Part shown: in pieces, positions 8,501 to 15,912 of the stretch | How the letters are laid out: every line of letters begins with the position of its first letter | Position numbering within the stretch: position 1 is the first letter of the stretch | From: CAUSKK01 sp963533935 | Lineage (GTDB): Bacteria; Pseudomonadota; Gammaproteobacteria; Cardiobacteriales; Cardiobacteriaceae | Length of the DNA: 61,192 nucleotides | Assembly (NCBI GenBank): GCA_963533935.1 | Contig: CAUSQL010000007.1 | Span: forward strand, 1-61,192 | Reading direction: 5' to 3' | Translations under genes and position numbers: made by a program | Notes under the pieces: model-generated | What the model was told of the DNA's origin: nothing | Seen by the model: the letters and a program-made list of their open reading frames with translations, nothing else | The model's database searches: none

Positions 8501-10538
8501 TAGTAAGGACAGCACCGACGCCATCAACGGCAGCCAGCTCTATTTAACTCAGGAGGCACTGGGCAATCTCGGCAAGACCACGGTTAAGACCCTGGGTGGC
8601 AATGCGGCCATGGATAACAAGGGCAATATCACCATGACTAACATTGGCGACACCGGCGAAAACACCGTGCACGACGCCATTAAATCCGTCAATGCCGGCT
8701 GGAACTTCCAGGTCAATGGCAGTCCGGCCCAGAACGTCAAACCCAAGGACACGGTGAACTTTAAAGATGGCAACAACATCGCCATCACCAATAACGGCAA
8801 GGAAATCACCATCGCCACCAAGCCGAATTTGACGGCCGACAGCCTGACCATCAACAACGGCCCGGTCATTAACGGTAGCGGCATTAACATGAACAGCAAG
8901 CCGATTACCGGCCTAGCCGCCGGCACCGCCAACGACCACGCCGTTAATCTGGGCCAGCTGAACGACGCGGTAAATAACATTAACCGCAATGTGGCGGCGG
9001 CAAAAACCGAAGTGGTCGGCGGCACCAACATTGCCAGCGTCCAACCGAGCACCGGCGGCCAGAACCAGACCATCTACACCATCAACGCCGATGGCACCAC
9101 GGTTTCCGCCGGCTCTGGCCTGGTTAGCGTTACACCGGGGACGAAGAACACCACCACCAATATCACCGATTACCAGGTGGACTTGTCCGCCGGCGCCAAG
9201 GCTAGCCTGAGCAAGGCTGACAGCTCCGTGCAGGACGTGGTTTCCGTAAATCCCAACCTTACGGCCAACAAGGACGCCAACGGCAAGGTAACGCTGAATT
9301 TCTCCACCGACCCCAATTTCACCAGCGTTAAGACCGGCGACAGCACCATGAATAACGATGGTTTGACCATCAACGGCGGCCCCAGCGTAACCAAAAACGG
9401 CATTAACGCCGGCAATAAGACCATCGGCAACGTGGCCCCCGGCGTCGCCGGCACCGATGCGGTCAATGTGAATCAGCTGAACGCCGCGAAAACGCACTAT
9501 TACAGCGTTAATGACAACGGCACTCCGGTGGCCAACCATGACAACACCGGCGCCACCGGCACCAATGCCTTGGCCGCCGGCACCAGCGCCAGCGCCGCCG
9601 GCAACGGGGCCGTCGCCGTGGGTAACGGTGCCACAGCCGGTGCGGAAAACACCGTGGCCAGCGGTAATGGGGCCACGGCCAGCGCGGCCGGTGGCGTTGC
9701 CCTCGGTGCCAACTCCACCGCCGACCGGGCCGCCATCAGCGGTGCCAGCACCAGCGCCACGGCCAGCGCCAGCGCCAATCAGGTTTATGCCAACGACAAC
9801 GCCGAAACGGCCGATAAGAACGCCATTCTCGCCACGGTCAGCGGCAGCCAGGGCGCAGTGTCCGTGGGCCAGAACGGCCAGACGCGGCAAATTGTTAATG
9901 TGGCCGCCGGTTCCAACGACAGCGACGCGGTGAACGTGTCCCAGCTGAAGGCGGTGGCCAAGGTGGCGCGGGGTAGCACCACTAACGTCACTAACACCAC
10001 CAACGTTTACCACACCACCATCGTGGAAGATAACACCACGGTTTCCGCCGGCCAGGGCATTCGCATTAACCGCTCCGGCAAGAACTACCAGGTGGGGCTG
10101 GCGGACAACGTCAGCGTGAACAGCCTGCAGGCCGGCAATACGGTGGTTGATGGTAATGGCGTGAGCGTGGCCGGCACCAACTACGTGGGCGCCAACGGGC
10201 TGAACGCCGGCGGCCGCACCATCAGCAACGTGGCGCCGGGCCGCATTGCGCCGGACAGCACCGACGCGGTCAATGGTGCCCAGCTGCACCGGCTCTATGA
10301 TGATTTGAAGCATAAGGACGCGGGCATAGCTTCGGCCATGGCCAGTGCGAACCTGCCCCAGGTCTATCTGCCCGGCAAGAACATGGTCGGCCTGGGCGTG
10401 GCGCACTACAACGGCCAAAACGCCATTGCCGTCGGCATGTCCGCCCTGAGCGACAACGGCAAATGGGTGCTGAAGGGTTCGGTGAACGCCAACAGTAAGA
10501 AGGTGGGCGTCGGCGCCGGCATCGGCTACCAGTGGTAG
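5547..10538 (+). CDS. YadA-type trimeric autotransporter adhesin
   Basis: 1663 residues. It starts with an extended signal peptide region (MNRIYKSIYNRALGAWVAVG), then a hydrophobic core cleaved near PALAAP. The long head contains many left-handed beta-roll repeats of the AVGxxxxA/AxGxxS type. Neck motifs occur near residues 321 (VAPGKIAADSTDAINGSQL), 980 (VAAGKISKDSTDAINGSQL), 1294, 1450 and 1561. Stalk segments lie between about 1000 and 1560. The last ~75 residues are the YadA membrane anchor ending GAGIGYQW. The THYYSV...NALAAG block occurs twice (about 352 and 1315), evidence of internal duplication. The protein should trimerise in the outer membrane and mediate adhesion; the ligand cannot be told. 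A terminator follows. Confidence 0.96.
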   Translation: MNRIYKSIYNRALGAWVAVGENVRSHGKANGVIRRSLAALAIGSLLNAAPALAAPVMNNGTGTNSLTISPNPAINPATASGEDDIAVGRGSKADSSNHAQYKRGAIAIGRDSQSLSKETVAIGYKANAALSQGIAIGAETKAVGDQSTALGNNVVAQGNSSVAIGGDDLDTVSTGATGLNSSTTATNYKNLTGDDLVDRRNQYRATTTGDAAVAVGVQSQASGNLSTAFGTKTTASGLAATALGVGANASKDNAVALGSGSTTGTDAESVKTATVAGITYGSDTDPNKAFAGSVKRGTVTDSVAPGDQVSVGSAGYERQIKHVAPGKIAADSTDAINGSQLHAVAEQIGANKTHYYSVKGNAPTDGNYNNDGATAANALAAGVDTVASGLSAVAVGHKAQATSLHSIALGQGTNTGESQFGIAIGSESKLGGTGKNTSIAIGRKSEATALDSIAVGRQNQAAADGAIAIGTQNTLQGIASIGVGQNVSVQDRDGIAIGNRAAANAGENNTAIGSYSSANVGWSTAVGTRAYTNGNGAVALGTMASGGGQRATAVGSFSYAKGLTSTAVGYNTIATDSASSSTALGTGTVVSGKSSGAWSSAPHGNPGNFDKTSRSYVGGTGNYAIGNKNIVGGQTTDSVVFGNNIKLGATGANLTSTDPAGRGNSIATRNETVTYTGEQALKDAVAIGNSANVKASTATAVGAYAEVQNQYGVAIGGGDDANARTVAKGAKSVAVGYKSNAAADNAIAIGTNATVEAGTATADSGTVTGLGSVAVGADSSAKGTNAAAFGQKAEAFGQNSLAAGQDSHATGKSSVALGDGARSSKDSATAVGVYANASGAGATSLGASSKADQWGTTAVGLEAKATGNSSATAVGHKAEATGSAAVAVGKSNSVSGNGSGALGSGNTVGQENSFVLGKDVTTSQANSVVLGNASTDRAATAETQATVNGITYNGFAGVGNAANGVVSVGKDGGERQLINVAAGKISKDSTDAINGSQLYLTQEALGNLGKTTVKTLGGNAAMDNKGNITMTNIGDTGENTVHDAIKSVNAGWNFQVNGSPAQNVKPKDTVNFKDGNNIAITNNGKEITIATKPNLTADSLTINNGPVINGSGINMNSKPITGLAAGTANDHAVNLGQLNDAVNNINRNVAAAKTEVVGGTNIASVQPSTGGQNQTIYTINADGTTVSAGSGLVSVTPGTKNTTTNITDYQVDLSAGAKASLSKADSSVQDVVSVNPNLTANKDANGKVTLNFSTDPNFTSVKTGDSTMNNDGLTINGGPSVTKNGINAGNKTIGNVAPGVAGTDAVNVNQLNAAKTHYYSVNDNGTPVANHDNTGATGTNALAAGTSASAAGNGAVAVGNGATAGAENTVASGNGATASAAGGVALGANSTADRAAISGASTSATASASANQVYANDNAETADKNAILATVSGSQGAVSVGQNGQTRQIVNVAAGSNDSDAVNVSQLKAVAKVARGSTTNVTNTTNVYHTTIVEDNTTVSAGQGIRINRSGKNYQVGLADNVSVNSLQAGNTVVDGNGVSVAGTNYVGANGLNAGGRTISNVAPGRIAPDSTDAVNGAQLHRLYDDLKHKDAGIASAMASANLPQVYLPGKNMVGLGVAHYNGQNAIAVGMSALSDNGKWVLKGSVNANSKKVGVGAGIGYQW

Positions 10539-10552
10539 AAGGCAACGTCCCG

Positions 10553-10583
10553 GAAGGCCCAACTTAGTTGGGCCTTCTTACGT
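10553..10583 (+). terminator. Terminator after the adhesin gene
   Basis: An 11-bp perfect stem GAAGGCCCAAC / GTTGGGCCTTC with a TTA loop, 14 nt after the stop codon, followed by a short T-rich tail (TTACGTTT). Confidence 0.75.
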
Positions 10584-10592
10584 TTAGGGCGG

Positions 10593-10660
10593 TTTACCGA
10601 CGGCGGGGCGGTTCTACGACCTAAAGGTCGTAGTGCTACGCTTCCCCTGTATGTATTTAG
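10593..10660. repeat. GGGCGCTT element, left half carrying a 30-bp insertion
   Basis: Left arm TTTACCGACGGCGGGGCG is interrupted at 10611-10640 by GTTCTACGACCTAAAGGTCG then TAGTGCTACG; the arm then resumes as CTTCCCCTGTATGTATTTA. The insert contains a palindrome (CTACGACC / GGTCGTAG). The same insert, in opposite orientation and differing at a few bases, is in the element at 34930. No right arm follows. Confidence 0.85.
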
Positions 10661-10740
10661 CCTTAATTACCCTACTGCGGCGGTAGCCAGCTGAAACGAT
10701 GGGAGCCATAAAACCTTAAGCCGTAGAGCTAAAAGAAAAG

Positions 10741-10768
10741 GGCCGGGGCCAACGCTCCGGTCTTTTTT
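10741..10768 (+). terminator. Possible terminator hairpin
   Basis: GGCCGG and CCGGTC pair (one G-T) around a 10-nt loop, followed by TTTTTT. It is distal to the adhesin terminator and may serve no gene; weak support. Confidence 0.35.
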
Positions 10769-10776
10769 CTAGCCCG

Positions 10777-10852
10777 AATACCTACAGCAGAAGCGCCCCG
10801 TTGTTTGTAAAACGCTAATTACAAACAATAGGGCGCTTCCCCTGTATGTTTA
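10777..10852. repeat. GGGCGCTT element in reversed arm order
   Basis: A right-type arm (ACAGCAGAAGCGCCCCGTTG then TTTGTAAA) comes first and a left-type arm (ACAAACAATAGGGCGCTT then CCCCTGTATGTTTA) second, so the outer ends of the usual element are now in the centre. The inner GTTTGTAAA...TTACAAAC still pairs. Confidence 0.85.
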
Positions 10853-10967
10853 GCCATTAAATTACGAAGGGCCGGCCGATGGTTTTAAGCCAGGGCCGGC
10901 GGGCTTCAGACCAGTAAAGGCCGCGGCCCCAGGGGAAAATAACGGCCCGTTCCCCCAGGTAATTCCC

Positions 10968-11450
10968 GTGTTAAAGAAGAAAATCCTCACCAATCTGGCC
11001 AGCCTGCTGCTGCTTTTCCTCGTCTTGCTTGCCGTGGACTACTGGCGCTCGCCGCCGCGGCACGTGGCCATTCCCGCCCAGCTCTACGACCTGGCCGGCC
11101 AGCCCCACAACTTACACAGTCCCCAACCGCAGCTGCTCTACGTCTGGGGCAGCTGGTGCGTCTTTTGCCGCCTCACCTCGCCGGCGGTGGAGGGGCTGGC
11201 GGCCGATTATCCGGTGGTCAGCGTGGCCTGGAATTCCGGCAGCGGGCCGGAGGTGAAGCGCTACATGGCGGCGCACGGCCTGCATTTTCCCGTGGTCAAT
11301 GACCCGGAGGGACGTTTGACCGCCGCCCTCGGCGTCAGGTACACACCCACGGCCATTATTCTCAAGGACGGCAAAATTCTTTACAGCACCAGCGGCTGGA
11401 GCAGTGGCTGGGGCCTGCGCTTCCGCCTGTGGCTGGCTCAGTACTTGTAG
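10968..11450 (+). CDS. Membrane-anchored thioredoxin-like disulfide oxidoreductase
   Basis: 160 residues starting at a GTG. A single N-terminal transmembrane anchor (about 7-23) places a thioredoxin-fold domain in the periplasm. The active site is WGSWCVFCRLTSP with Cys64 and Cys67 (CVFC); the cis-Pro segment is RYTPTAIIL. This resembles the TlpA/ScsD group of protein disulfide oxidoreductases. The substrate is unknown. dsbB is about 8 kb away and is not an operon partner. It stands alone between repeat elements. Confidence 0.85.
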   Translation: MLKKKILTNLASLLLLFLVLLAVDYWRSPPRHVAIPAQLYDLAGQPHNLHSPQPQLLYVWGSWCVFCRLTSPAVEGLAADYPVVSVAWNSGSGPEVKRYMAAHGLHFPVVNDPEGRLTAALGVRYTPTAIILKDGKILYSTSGWSSGWGLRFRLWLAQYL

Positions 11451-11457
11451 GAATAGC

Positions 11458-11540
11458 TTTATACAAACAGACGGGCGCTTCCCCTGTATGTATTTAGAGC
11501 CTTAAATACATACAGGGGAAGCGCCCGTCCGTCGGTAAAT
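11458..11540. repeat. GGGCGCTT palindromic element
   Basis: Arms ACAAACAGACGGGCGCTT and AAGCGCCCGTCCGTCGGTAA. Variable boxes CCCC/GGGG pair exactly. The terminal TTTGTAAA of the right arm is GTCGGTAAA here, a variant also seen at 34998, 35956 and 46168. Confidence 0.94.
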
Positions 11541-11629
11541 ACGTGGCTCAAGCGGCGAAAACGCGCTAATTTCGCCCGGCCGCCGGGCCTTTGCACCATA
11601 ATAGGCCTTTAATTTTCTTCGGAGTAAAC

Positions 11630-12727
11630 ATGAAAAAAGTTGGTCTTGTGGGCTGGCGCGGCATGGTGGGCTCGGTATTAATGGAGCGCATGGCCGCCGA
11701 GGGAGATTTGGAGCGGGTGCAGGCCACCTATTTCAGCACCTCCCAGGCCGGCCAGCCGGCGCCCAACGGCACCCCCTTGCAGGACGCCCACGACCTGGCC
11801 GCCCTCGGCAGTCAGCACATCATCATCAGCTGCCAGGGCGGCGATTACACCAAGGCCGTGCACGGTCAGCTGCGGGCGGCGGGCTGGAGCGGCTACTGGA
11901 TTGACGCCGCCTCAACCCTGCGCATGGAAGAGCGGGCCACCATCATTCTTGACCCGGTGAACCGGCTGGTCATCGACCGCGCCCTGAATGAGGGGAAAAA
12001 GGACTTCATCGGCGGCAACTGCACCGTTTCCCTAATGTTAATGGCCCTGGGTGGTCTCTTCGCCGCCGACCTGGTGGAATGGGCCAGCCCCATGACCTAC
12101 CAGGCCGCCTCCGGCGCCGGCGCGAAAAACATGCGCGAGCTGCTGGCCGGCATGGGCTATCTGCATAATGCGGTCGCGACAGAGCTGGCCAATCCCGCCA
12201 GCGCCATTCTCGACATCGACCGCCAGGTGGCGGCGGCGCTGCGTTCCACCGATTATCCCCGGGCCAATTTCGGCGTGCCCCTGGCCGGCAGTCTTATCCC
12301 CTGGATTGACGCGGATTTAAACAACGGCCAGAGCCGAGAAGAATGGAAGGGCGGCGCGGAAACCAATAAGATTCTCGGCCGCAGCGCTAACCCCATCGCC
12401 ATCGACGGCCTCTGCGTGCGCGTCGGCGCCATGCGCTGCCACAGCCAGGCCATCACCTTGAAGCTGAAGCGGGATTTACCCCTTAGGGAAATAGAAGAGC
12501 TGCTGGCCAACCATAATCCCTGGGCCCAGGTGGTGCCGAACGAGAAGCAGGCCTCCATGGAACGGCTGACGCCGGCGGCGGTTACCGGCACTTTAAATAC
12601 GCCGGTGGGCCGGCTGCGCAAGTTGGCCATGGGCCAGGAGTATTTGAGCGCCTTTACCGTGGGCGACCAGCTGCTGTGGGGCGCCGCCGAACCGCTGCGG
12701 CGCATGTTAAGGATTTTAATTGACTAA
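11630..12727 (+). CDS. asd: Aspartate-semialdehyde dehydrogenase
   Basis: 365 residues, full length for the gammaproteobacterial type. The enzyme reduces aspartyl phosphate to aspartate semialdehyde for Lys/DAP, Met and Thr synthesis. The NADP-binding start is KKVGLVGWRGMVGSVLMERM, the catalytic cysteine is Cys131 in GGNCTVSLMLMAL, and the substrate-binding region contains VGAMRCHSQAITLKL. I chose the ATG at 11630 because GGAG lies 5 nt upstream and the protein then begins with the family's MKKVGLVGWRG. The next gene overlaps its last codons. Confidence 0.97.
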   Translation: MKKVGLVGWRGMVGSVLMERMAAEGDLERVQATYFSTSQAGQPAPNGTPLQDAHDLAALGSQHIIISCQGGDYTKAVHGQLRAAGWSGYWIDAASTLRMEERATIILDPVNRLVIDRALNEGKKDFIGGNCTVSLMLMALGGLFAADLVEWASPMTYQAASGAGAKNMRELLAGMGYLHNAVATELANPASAILDIDRQVAAALRSTDYPRANFGVPLAGSLIPWIDADLNNGQSREEWKGGAETNKILGRSANPIAIDGLCVRVGAMRCHSQAITLKLKRDLPLREIEELLANHNPWAQVVPNEKQASMERLTPAAVTGTLNTPVGRLRKLAMGQEYLSAFTVGDQLLWGAAEPLRRMLRILID

Positions 12728-13451
12728 TTTGCCCCGCCTTCGGGCGGGTATTTTTTACGCTATGTTTGGATATTTCATTATTGGCGGCCTGCTCATCGGC
12801 TGGCCCTTTTTTATCTCATATTTTCTTCCGGGGTCAGGCCAGCCGTTCTGGCTCTTTATCGCCACCGAAAGCGCCTCCTTCCCCTATGTGCTAATCACCC
12901 TGACCCTGTTCGCTCTACTGCTGCTGGCCTTCAGCTACCGGCGGCGGCTGGTGTTGCTGTTAATCCTCCTATCCTTTGGCTCCACCCAGCTGCTGAAAAC
13001 CGGTTTAAAGCAGGCCTTTGCCGAGCCGCGCCCCTTCATTACTGCCATGTTCGACGGGAACCAGGAGAAAATTAAGGAGTTCTACGGCCAGAGCCGGGAA
13101 GAGCGGGCCAAGCTGGTGTTGGCCCACTACCAGGACAGCGACGAGCCGGCCTACCTGGTGCAGCACCGCAGCCGTGAGGTGGGCTACAGCTTCCCCTCGG
13201 GCCACAGCATTTTTGCCGTGTCGCAGGCGCTGCTGTTCGTGATTGTGCTGGGCTTTGGCAGCTTCTGGCGCGGCCTGCTAACGCTGGCGGTAACGGGCTG
13301 GGCCGGGCTGGTCATGTATAGCCGGGTGGCGCTGGCCATGCACTATTCCCAGGACGTGCTGTGGTCGGCCATACTGGCCTTTGCCCTGCATCTGCTGCTG
13401 TTTTTCTATTGGAAAAATAAAACGACCGTCGGGAAACCATTAAAAATTTAA
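12720..13451 (+). CDS. PAP2-family membrane phosphatase (PgpB-like)
   Basis: 243 residues, about six transmembrane helices. The three PAP2 phosphatase motifs are visible: KQAFAEPRPF, YSFPSGHSIF, and SRVALAMHYSQD with the catalytic His and Asp. It likely dephosphorylates a lipid phosphate (phosphatidylglycerol phosphate, undecaprenyl pyrophosphate or lipid A); the substrate cannot be told. The best start is a TTG at 12720, which overlaps the end of asd by 8 nt and has AAGGA 5 nt upstream. A start further in at MFGYF would lack a ribosome-binding site. Likely translationally coupled to asd. Confidence 0.85.
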   Translation: MTNLPRLRAGIFYAMFGYFIIGGLLIGWPFFISYFLPGSGQPFWLFIATESASFPYVLITLTLFALLLLAFSYRRRLVLLLILLSFGSTQLLKTGLKQAFAEPRPFITAMFDGNQEKIKEFYGQSREERAKLVLAHYQDSDEPAYLVQHRSREVGYSFPSGHSIFAVSQALLFVIVLGFGSFWRGLLTLAVTGWAGLVMYSRVALAMHYSQDVLWSAILAFALHLLLFFYWKNKTTVGKPLKI

Positions 13452-13469
13452 TAGATAACTCTATCTTTC

Positions 13470-13478
13470 TGGTATAGA
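13470..13478 (+). promoter_or_regulatory. Extended -10 promoter element
   Basis: TGGTATAGA fits an extended -10 (TGn + TATAGA) about 54 nt before the start of the Ala/Lys/Glu-rich protein gene. No good -35 hexamer is seen, which an extended -10 tolerates. Confidence 0.45.
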
Positions 13479-13531
13479 CTGGCCCGCGTTTCGCGAGAAA
13501 CACCAATTTTTAACTAAACAGGAAAAAAATT

Positions 13532-13951
13532 ATGAAAAAACTAGTTTTGGCAATGTTCGCTCTAGCTTCTGCTGCTTCTTTTGCTGCCGATGTGCCAGCC
13601 AGCTGCCAAGAGTATTTCAAAACTGCCGAAGAAACTTTCAAAAAAGAAGGCAACGACGTTGAAGCTGCTCTTAAAGTAGTAAAAGACCAAGTTGCTGCCG
13701 TTGGTGAAAAAGAGCAGGACGCTTTCTGTAAAGCTGCCACTGAGGCCCTTAAAACTCCCGTAAGCGACGCGAAAGAAGACGCTGAAGACGCTAAGGAAGA
13801 AGCCGAAGAAGCGAAGGAAGAGGCTAAAGAAGCCAAAGAAGAAGCTAAAGAGGCCAAGGAAGAAGCCAAAGCCGATGCTAAAGCTGCTGCTCCAGCTGCC
13901 AGTGCCACCGCTTCTGCCACTGCCAGCGCTACGCCAGCTGCGAAAAAATAA
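13532..13951 (+). CDS. Secreted Ala/Lys/Glu-rich helical protein
   Basis: 139 residues. A signal peptide (MKKLVLAMFALASAASFAAD) is followed by a short globular part with two cysteines (Cys25 and one in DAFCKAATEAL) that could form a disulfide. About 40 residues of near-tandem EEAKEEAK/EAKEEAK repeats follow, predicted as a long charged helix, and then an Ala/Ser/Thr-rich tail. I do not recognise a family. Codon use differs from the neighbours (GCT, GAA, AAA, AAG favoured over GC-rich synonyms), as in highly expressed genes. It has its own extended -10 and a strong terminator, so it is probably an abundant monocistronic periplasmic or surface protein; function unknown. Confidence 0.8.
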   Translation: MKKLVLAMFALASAASFAADVPASCQEYFKTAEETFKKEGNDVEAALKVVKDQVAAVGEKEQDAFCKAATEALKTPVSDAKEDAEDAKEEAEEAKEEAKEAKEEAKEAKEEAKADAKAAAPAASATASATASATPAAKK

Positions 13952-13970
13952 TTCACCGGAATTATTACCA

Positions 13971-13994
13971 GCCACCCTATGGGTGGCTTTTTTT
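13971..13994 (+). terminator. Strong intrinsic terminator
   Basis: Stem GCCACCC / GGGTGGC with a TAT loop, followed by seven or more Ts, 19 nt after the stop codon of the Ala/Lys/Glu-rich protein gene. Confidence 0.92.
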
Positions 13995-14010
13995 ATGCCC
14001 GAAATTCTTA

Positions 14011-14113
14011 TTTACAAACGAACGGGCGGTTCTTCGCTGCGCTCAGGCTTCGCTTCTCCTGTATGTATTTAGAGCCGTAAATACATACAGGTGAAGCGCC
14101 CGTATGTCTGTAA
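14011..14113. repeat. GGGCGCTT palindrome with a 24-bp insert in the left arm only
   Basis: Left arm ACAAACGAACGGGCG is interrupted at 14029-14052 by GTTCTTCGCTGCGCTCAGGC then TTCG, and resumes CTTCTCCTGTATGTATTTA. The right arm (ACATACAGGTGAAGCGCCCG) is uninterrupted, so one arm of the same hairpin is filled and the other empty. Boxes CTCC/GGTG differ at one position. Confidence 0.9.
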
Positions 14114-14129
14114 GACAGTGGGCGCCTAA

Positions 14130-14219
14130 GCTCCGAAGGAGCGAAGAACCGTCCGTCCGTTTGTAAAGCAATGGGTGTCTAAACCGATGTGGCGGCGAAG
14201 AACCGCCCGTCCGTCGGCT
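14130..14219. repeat. Two right-arm remnants with GGTTCT-type junctions
   Basis: GCTCCGAAGGAGCGAAGAAC then CGTCCGTCCGTTTGTAAA (14130-14166), and GGCGGCGAAGAACCGCCCGT then CCGTCGGCTTA (to 14219). Both carry GAAGAACCG, the reverse complement of the CGGTTCTTC start of the insertion module, joined to the outer part of a right arm. Confidence 0.65.
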
Positions 14220-14233
14220 TAGGCCACCGAGCC

Positions 14234-15316
14234 CTATTCCTGTGGGCCCTTGCTCTCCTTAAGCTTATCGGGCCAGATGAACGACGCCGCGATGCCGCCG
14301 CCCAGCACCACTAGCACCACCAGCAGCGAGGCGTTGGCACTGATGTGGTAGATATTGAAGGCCGACAGCAGCAGCTTCAGGGCGATGAAGTAGAGCAGGA
14401 TAATCACCGCCTTTTCCAGGTGGGCCAGCATGCTCTTCAGCGCTTCCAGCACGAAGTACATGGTCCGTAGGCCGAGAATGGCGAACATCATGGCGCTGTA
14501 GACAATGAGCGGTTCCTTGGACACCGCCAGCACCGCCGGCACACTGTCAAAGGCGAACATCACGTCAGTCAATTCAATGACCACCAGGCACAGCAACAGC
14601 GGCGTGGCCACCAGCGTACCCTTCTTAAAGGCTTTGGCGTGGCTCTGGTCGTGGGTTTTCACGTCCTCGCCGGCCAGCTCCAGCTTCACGTCCGGCTGTT
14701 CCCGCTGGGCCTGTTCCAGCTCTTTCTCATTGAGGAAGAAGTTATGGCCAAAGAAGCGCGGCCACACCGGGAAGATTTTGTGGGTGAATTTGTAGGCGGC
14801 GTGCTCGGAAAAGTCCTCGTCCGGCTCGTCCTCGTCGTCCTGGCTCATCATTTTGTAGGCGCTCCAGCCGATGATGACGGCAAACAGCGCTTCCACGTAG
14901 TGGCTGGCCGCCATCAGCGCCGAACCAATGACCACAAAGATGAGGCGGAAGACAATGGCGCCGATGATGCCCCAGTACAGCACCCGGTGGCGGTACTGCT
15001 CCGGCACCTTAAACCAGCTGAAGATGGCCATCATCACGAAGAGGTTGTCCACGGACAGCACCTTCTCCAGGGCGTAGCCGGCGAAGAATAGTTTGGAATA
15101 GTCGCCCGGGTGGGTGAATTGAATGTACAGGCCAAATAGTAGAGAAATGGCAATCCAGAAAATGGACCAGAGGGCGGCGCTTTTCAGGCTAATGGCCTCG
15201 TCCTTCTTATGGGCGTAAAGGTCAATGATGATGGCGCCAATGGATAAAACCAGGAAGCCGATGAGCAGGTCCGGGGGGAAGCCCAGATGGCCGCTCGTGG
15301 TGCTAATTTCGTTCAT
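14234..15316 (-). CDS. TerC-family integral membrane protein (Alx-like)
   Basis: 360 residues with about eight to nine transmembrane helices and an acidic cytoplasmic loop (SQDDEDEPDEDFSEH). Signature regions are KVLSVDNLFVMMAIFSWF and ELTDVMFAFDSVPAVLAVS, which hold the conserved acidic residues thought to bind metal. TerC/Alx/MeeY proteins are linked to Mn2+ export and to metallating exported proteins. No yybP-ykoY-like leader is apparent upstream. The terD gene lies far away (26235), so there is no ter operon. Confidence 0.92.
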   Translation of the reverse strand: MNEISTTSGHLGFPPDLLIGFLVLSIGAIIIDLYAHKKDEAISLKSAALWSIFWIAISLLFGLYIQFTHPGDYSKLFFAGYALEKVLSVDNLFVMMAIFSWFKVPEQYRHRVLYWGIIGAIVFRLIFVVIGSALMAASHYVEALFAVIIGWSAYKMMSQDDEDEPDEDFSEHAAYKFTHKIFPVWPRFFGHNFFLNEKELEQAQREQPDVKLELAGEDVKTHDQSHAKAFKKGTLVATPLLLCLVVIELTDVMFAFDSVPAVLAVSKEPLIVYSAMMFAILGLRTMYFVLEALKSMLAHLEKAVIILLYFIALKLLLSAFNIYHISANASLLVVLVVLGGGIAASFIWPDKLKESKGPQE

Positions 15317-15435
15317 AATTGCTCCGATTTAATAGGGGCCGCCATTATGCAGGAAAATTTGCCTGGTTCCCGCGGCCCTTTTAGAATTTTTTATCGGGAA
15401 AACCGCCCTCGGGGCCCTTTAACTTAAGGATTTTC

Positions 15436-15912
15436 ATGAAACAGCTACTCATCTTCGTCCTGCTCCTGGCCGGCTGCGCCCAGAAGCCGAAAACTAAAGC
15501 CACGGCCACAGCGACGCCCACCCCCACGGCCACCAGCGTTCCCACGGAAAAAACCAATCTCAATGAATTTGAACTGCTGGCCACCAAGGCGGAATATTTC
15601 GCCCAGGCCCTCTATAAAAATCCCGAAGCCCTGTCCGTGCGCACCTACGGGCCCAAGTGCTTTGATGCCAACTGTCTGAAGGAAAACCTGCGCAAGATGC
15701 ACAACGGCATGAAGGCCACCATTGACGCAGCCAACCTGGGCTCGCCGCCCTTCTTCGAGGTGCAGAACATTAAGTACTTCGACGACGGCTATTTGGAAGT
15801 GCTGCTCTTCGCCTCGGACGGCCACCGCAAATCCAAGGGGGTGGCGGTGATGCTGAAGCTGCGGTCGGTGCAGGACGATTGGAAACTGGACATTTCGGAT
15901 TACATCAAATGA
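15436..15912 (+). CDS. Hypothetical lipoprotein
   Basis: 158 residues. The signal peptide ends in the lipobox LLAGC (Cys14), followed by a Thr/Ala/Pro-rich linker (KATATATPTPTATSVP) and a folded domain of about 115 residues. Two cysteines (KCFDANC) could form a disulfide. I do not recognise the family; the segment EVQNIKYFDDGYLEVLLFAS looks like a beta-rich core. Its stop overlaps the start of the next gene by 4 nt (ATGA), so the two are coupled. Confidence 0.8.
   Translation: MKQLLIFVLLLAGCAQKPKTKATATATPTPTATSVPTEKTNLNEFELLATKAEYFAQALYKNPEALSVRTYGPKCFDANCLKENLRKMHNGMKATIDAANLGSPPFFEVQNIKYFDDGYLEVLLFASDGHRKSKGVAVMLKLRSVQDDWKLDISDYIK

Larger units (their letters stand above)
10584..10967. other. 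Intergenic stretch with two repeat elements
   Basis: No supported gene. It contains a half element with a 30-bp insertion (10593-10660), a terminator-like hairpin (GGCCGG / CCGGTC followed by TTTTTT, 10741-10768) and a palindrome in reversed arm order (10777-10852). The remainder before the thioredoxin-like gene is GC-rich and featureless. Confidence 0.55.

Noticed and set aside
5547..10538. Adhesin head repeats as a tandem DNA repeat
   Set aside because: The periodicity is at protein level (beta-roll repeats) with diverged DNA; ordinary for this family.
8913..10562. Long open frame antisense to the adhesin gene (549 codons), and another at 5934-6803
   Set aside because: The adhesin's codon pattern and low stop-codon density on the opposite strand explain it. 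The translation is low-complexity Gly/Ala/Val/His with no recognisable domain or ribosome-binding site.
15317..15435. yybP-ykoY manganese riboswitch before the TerC-family gene
   Set aside because: The 5' flank of the minus-strand gene lacks the conserved core and is too short before the next gene.
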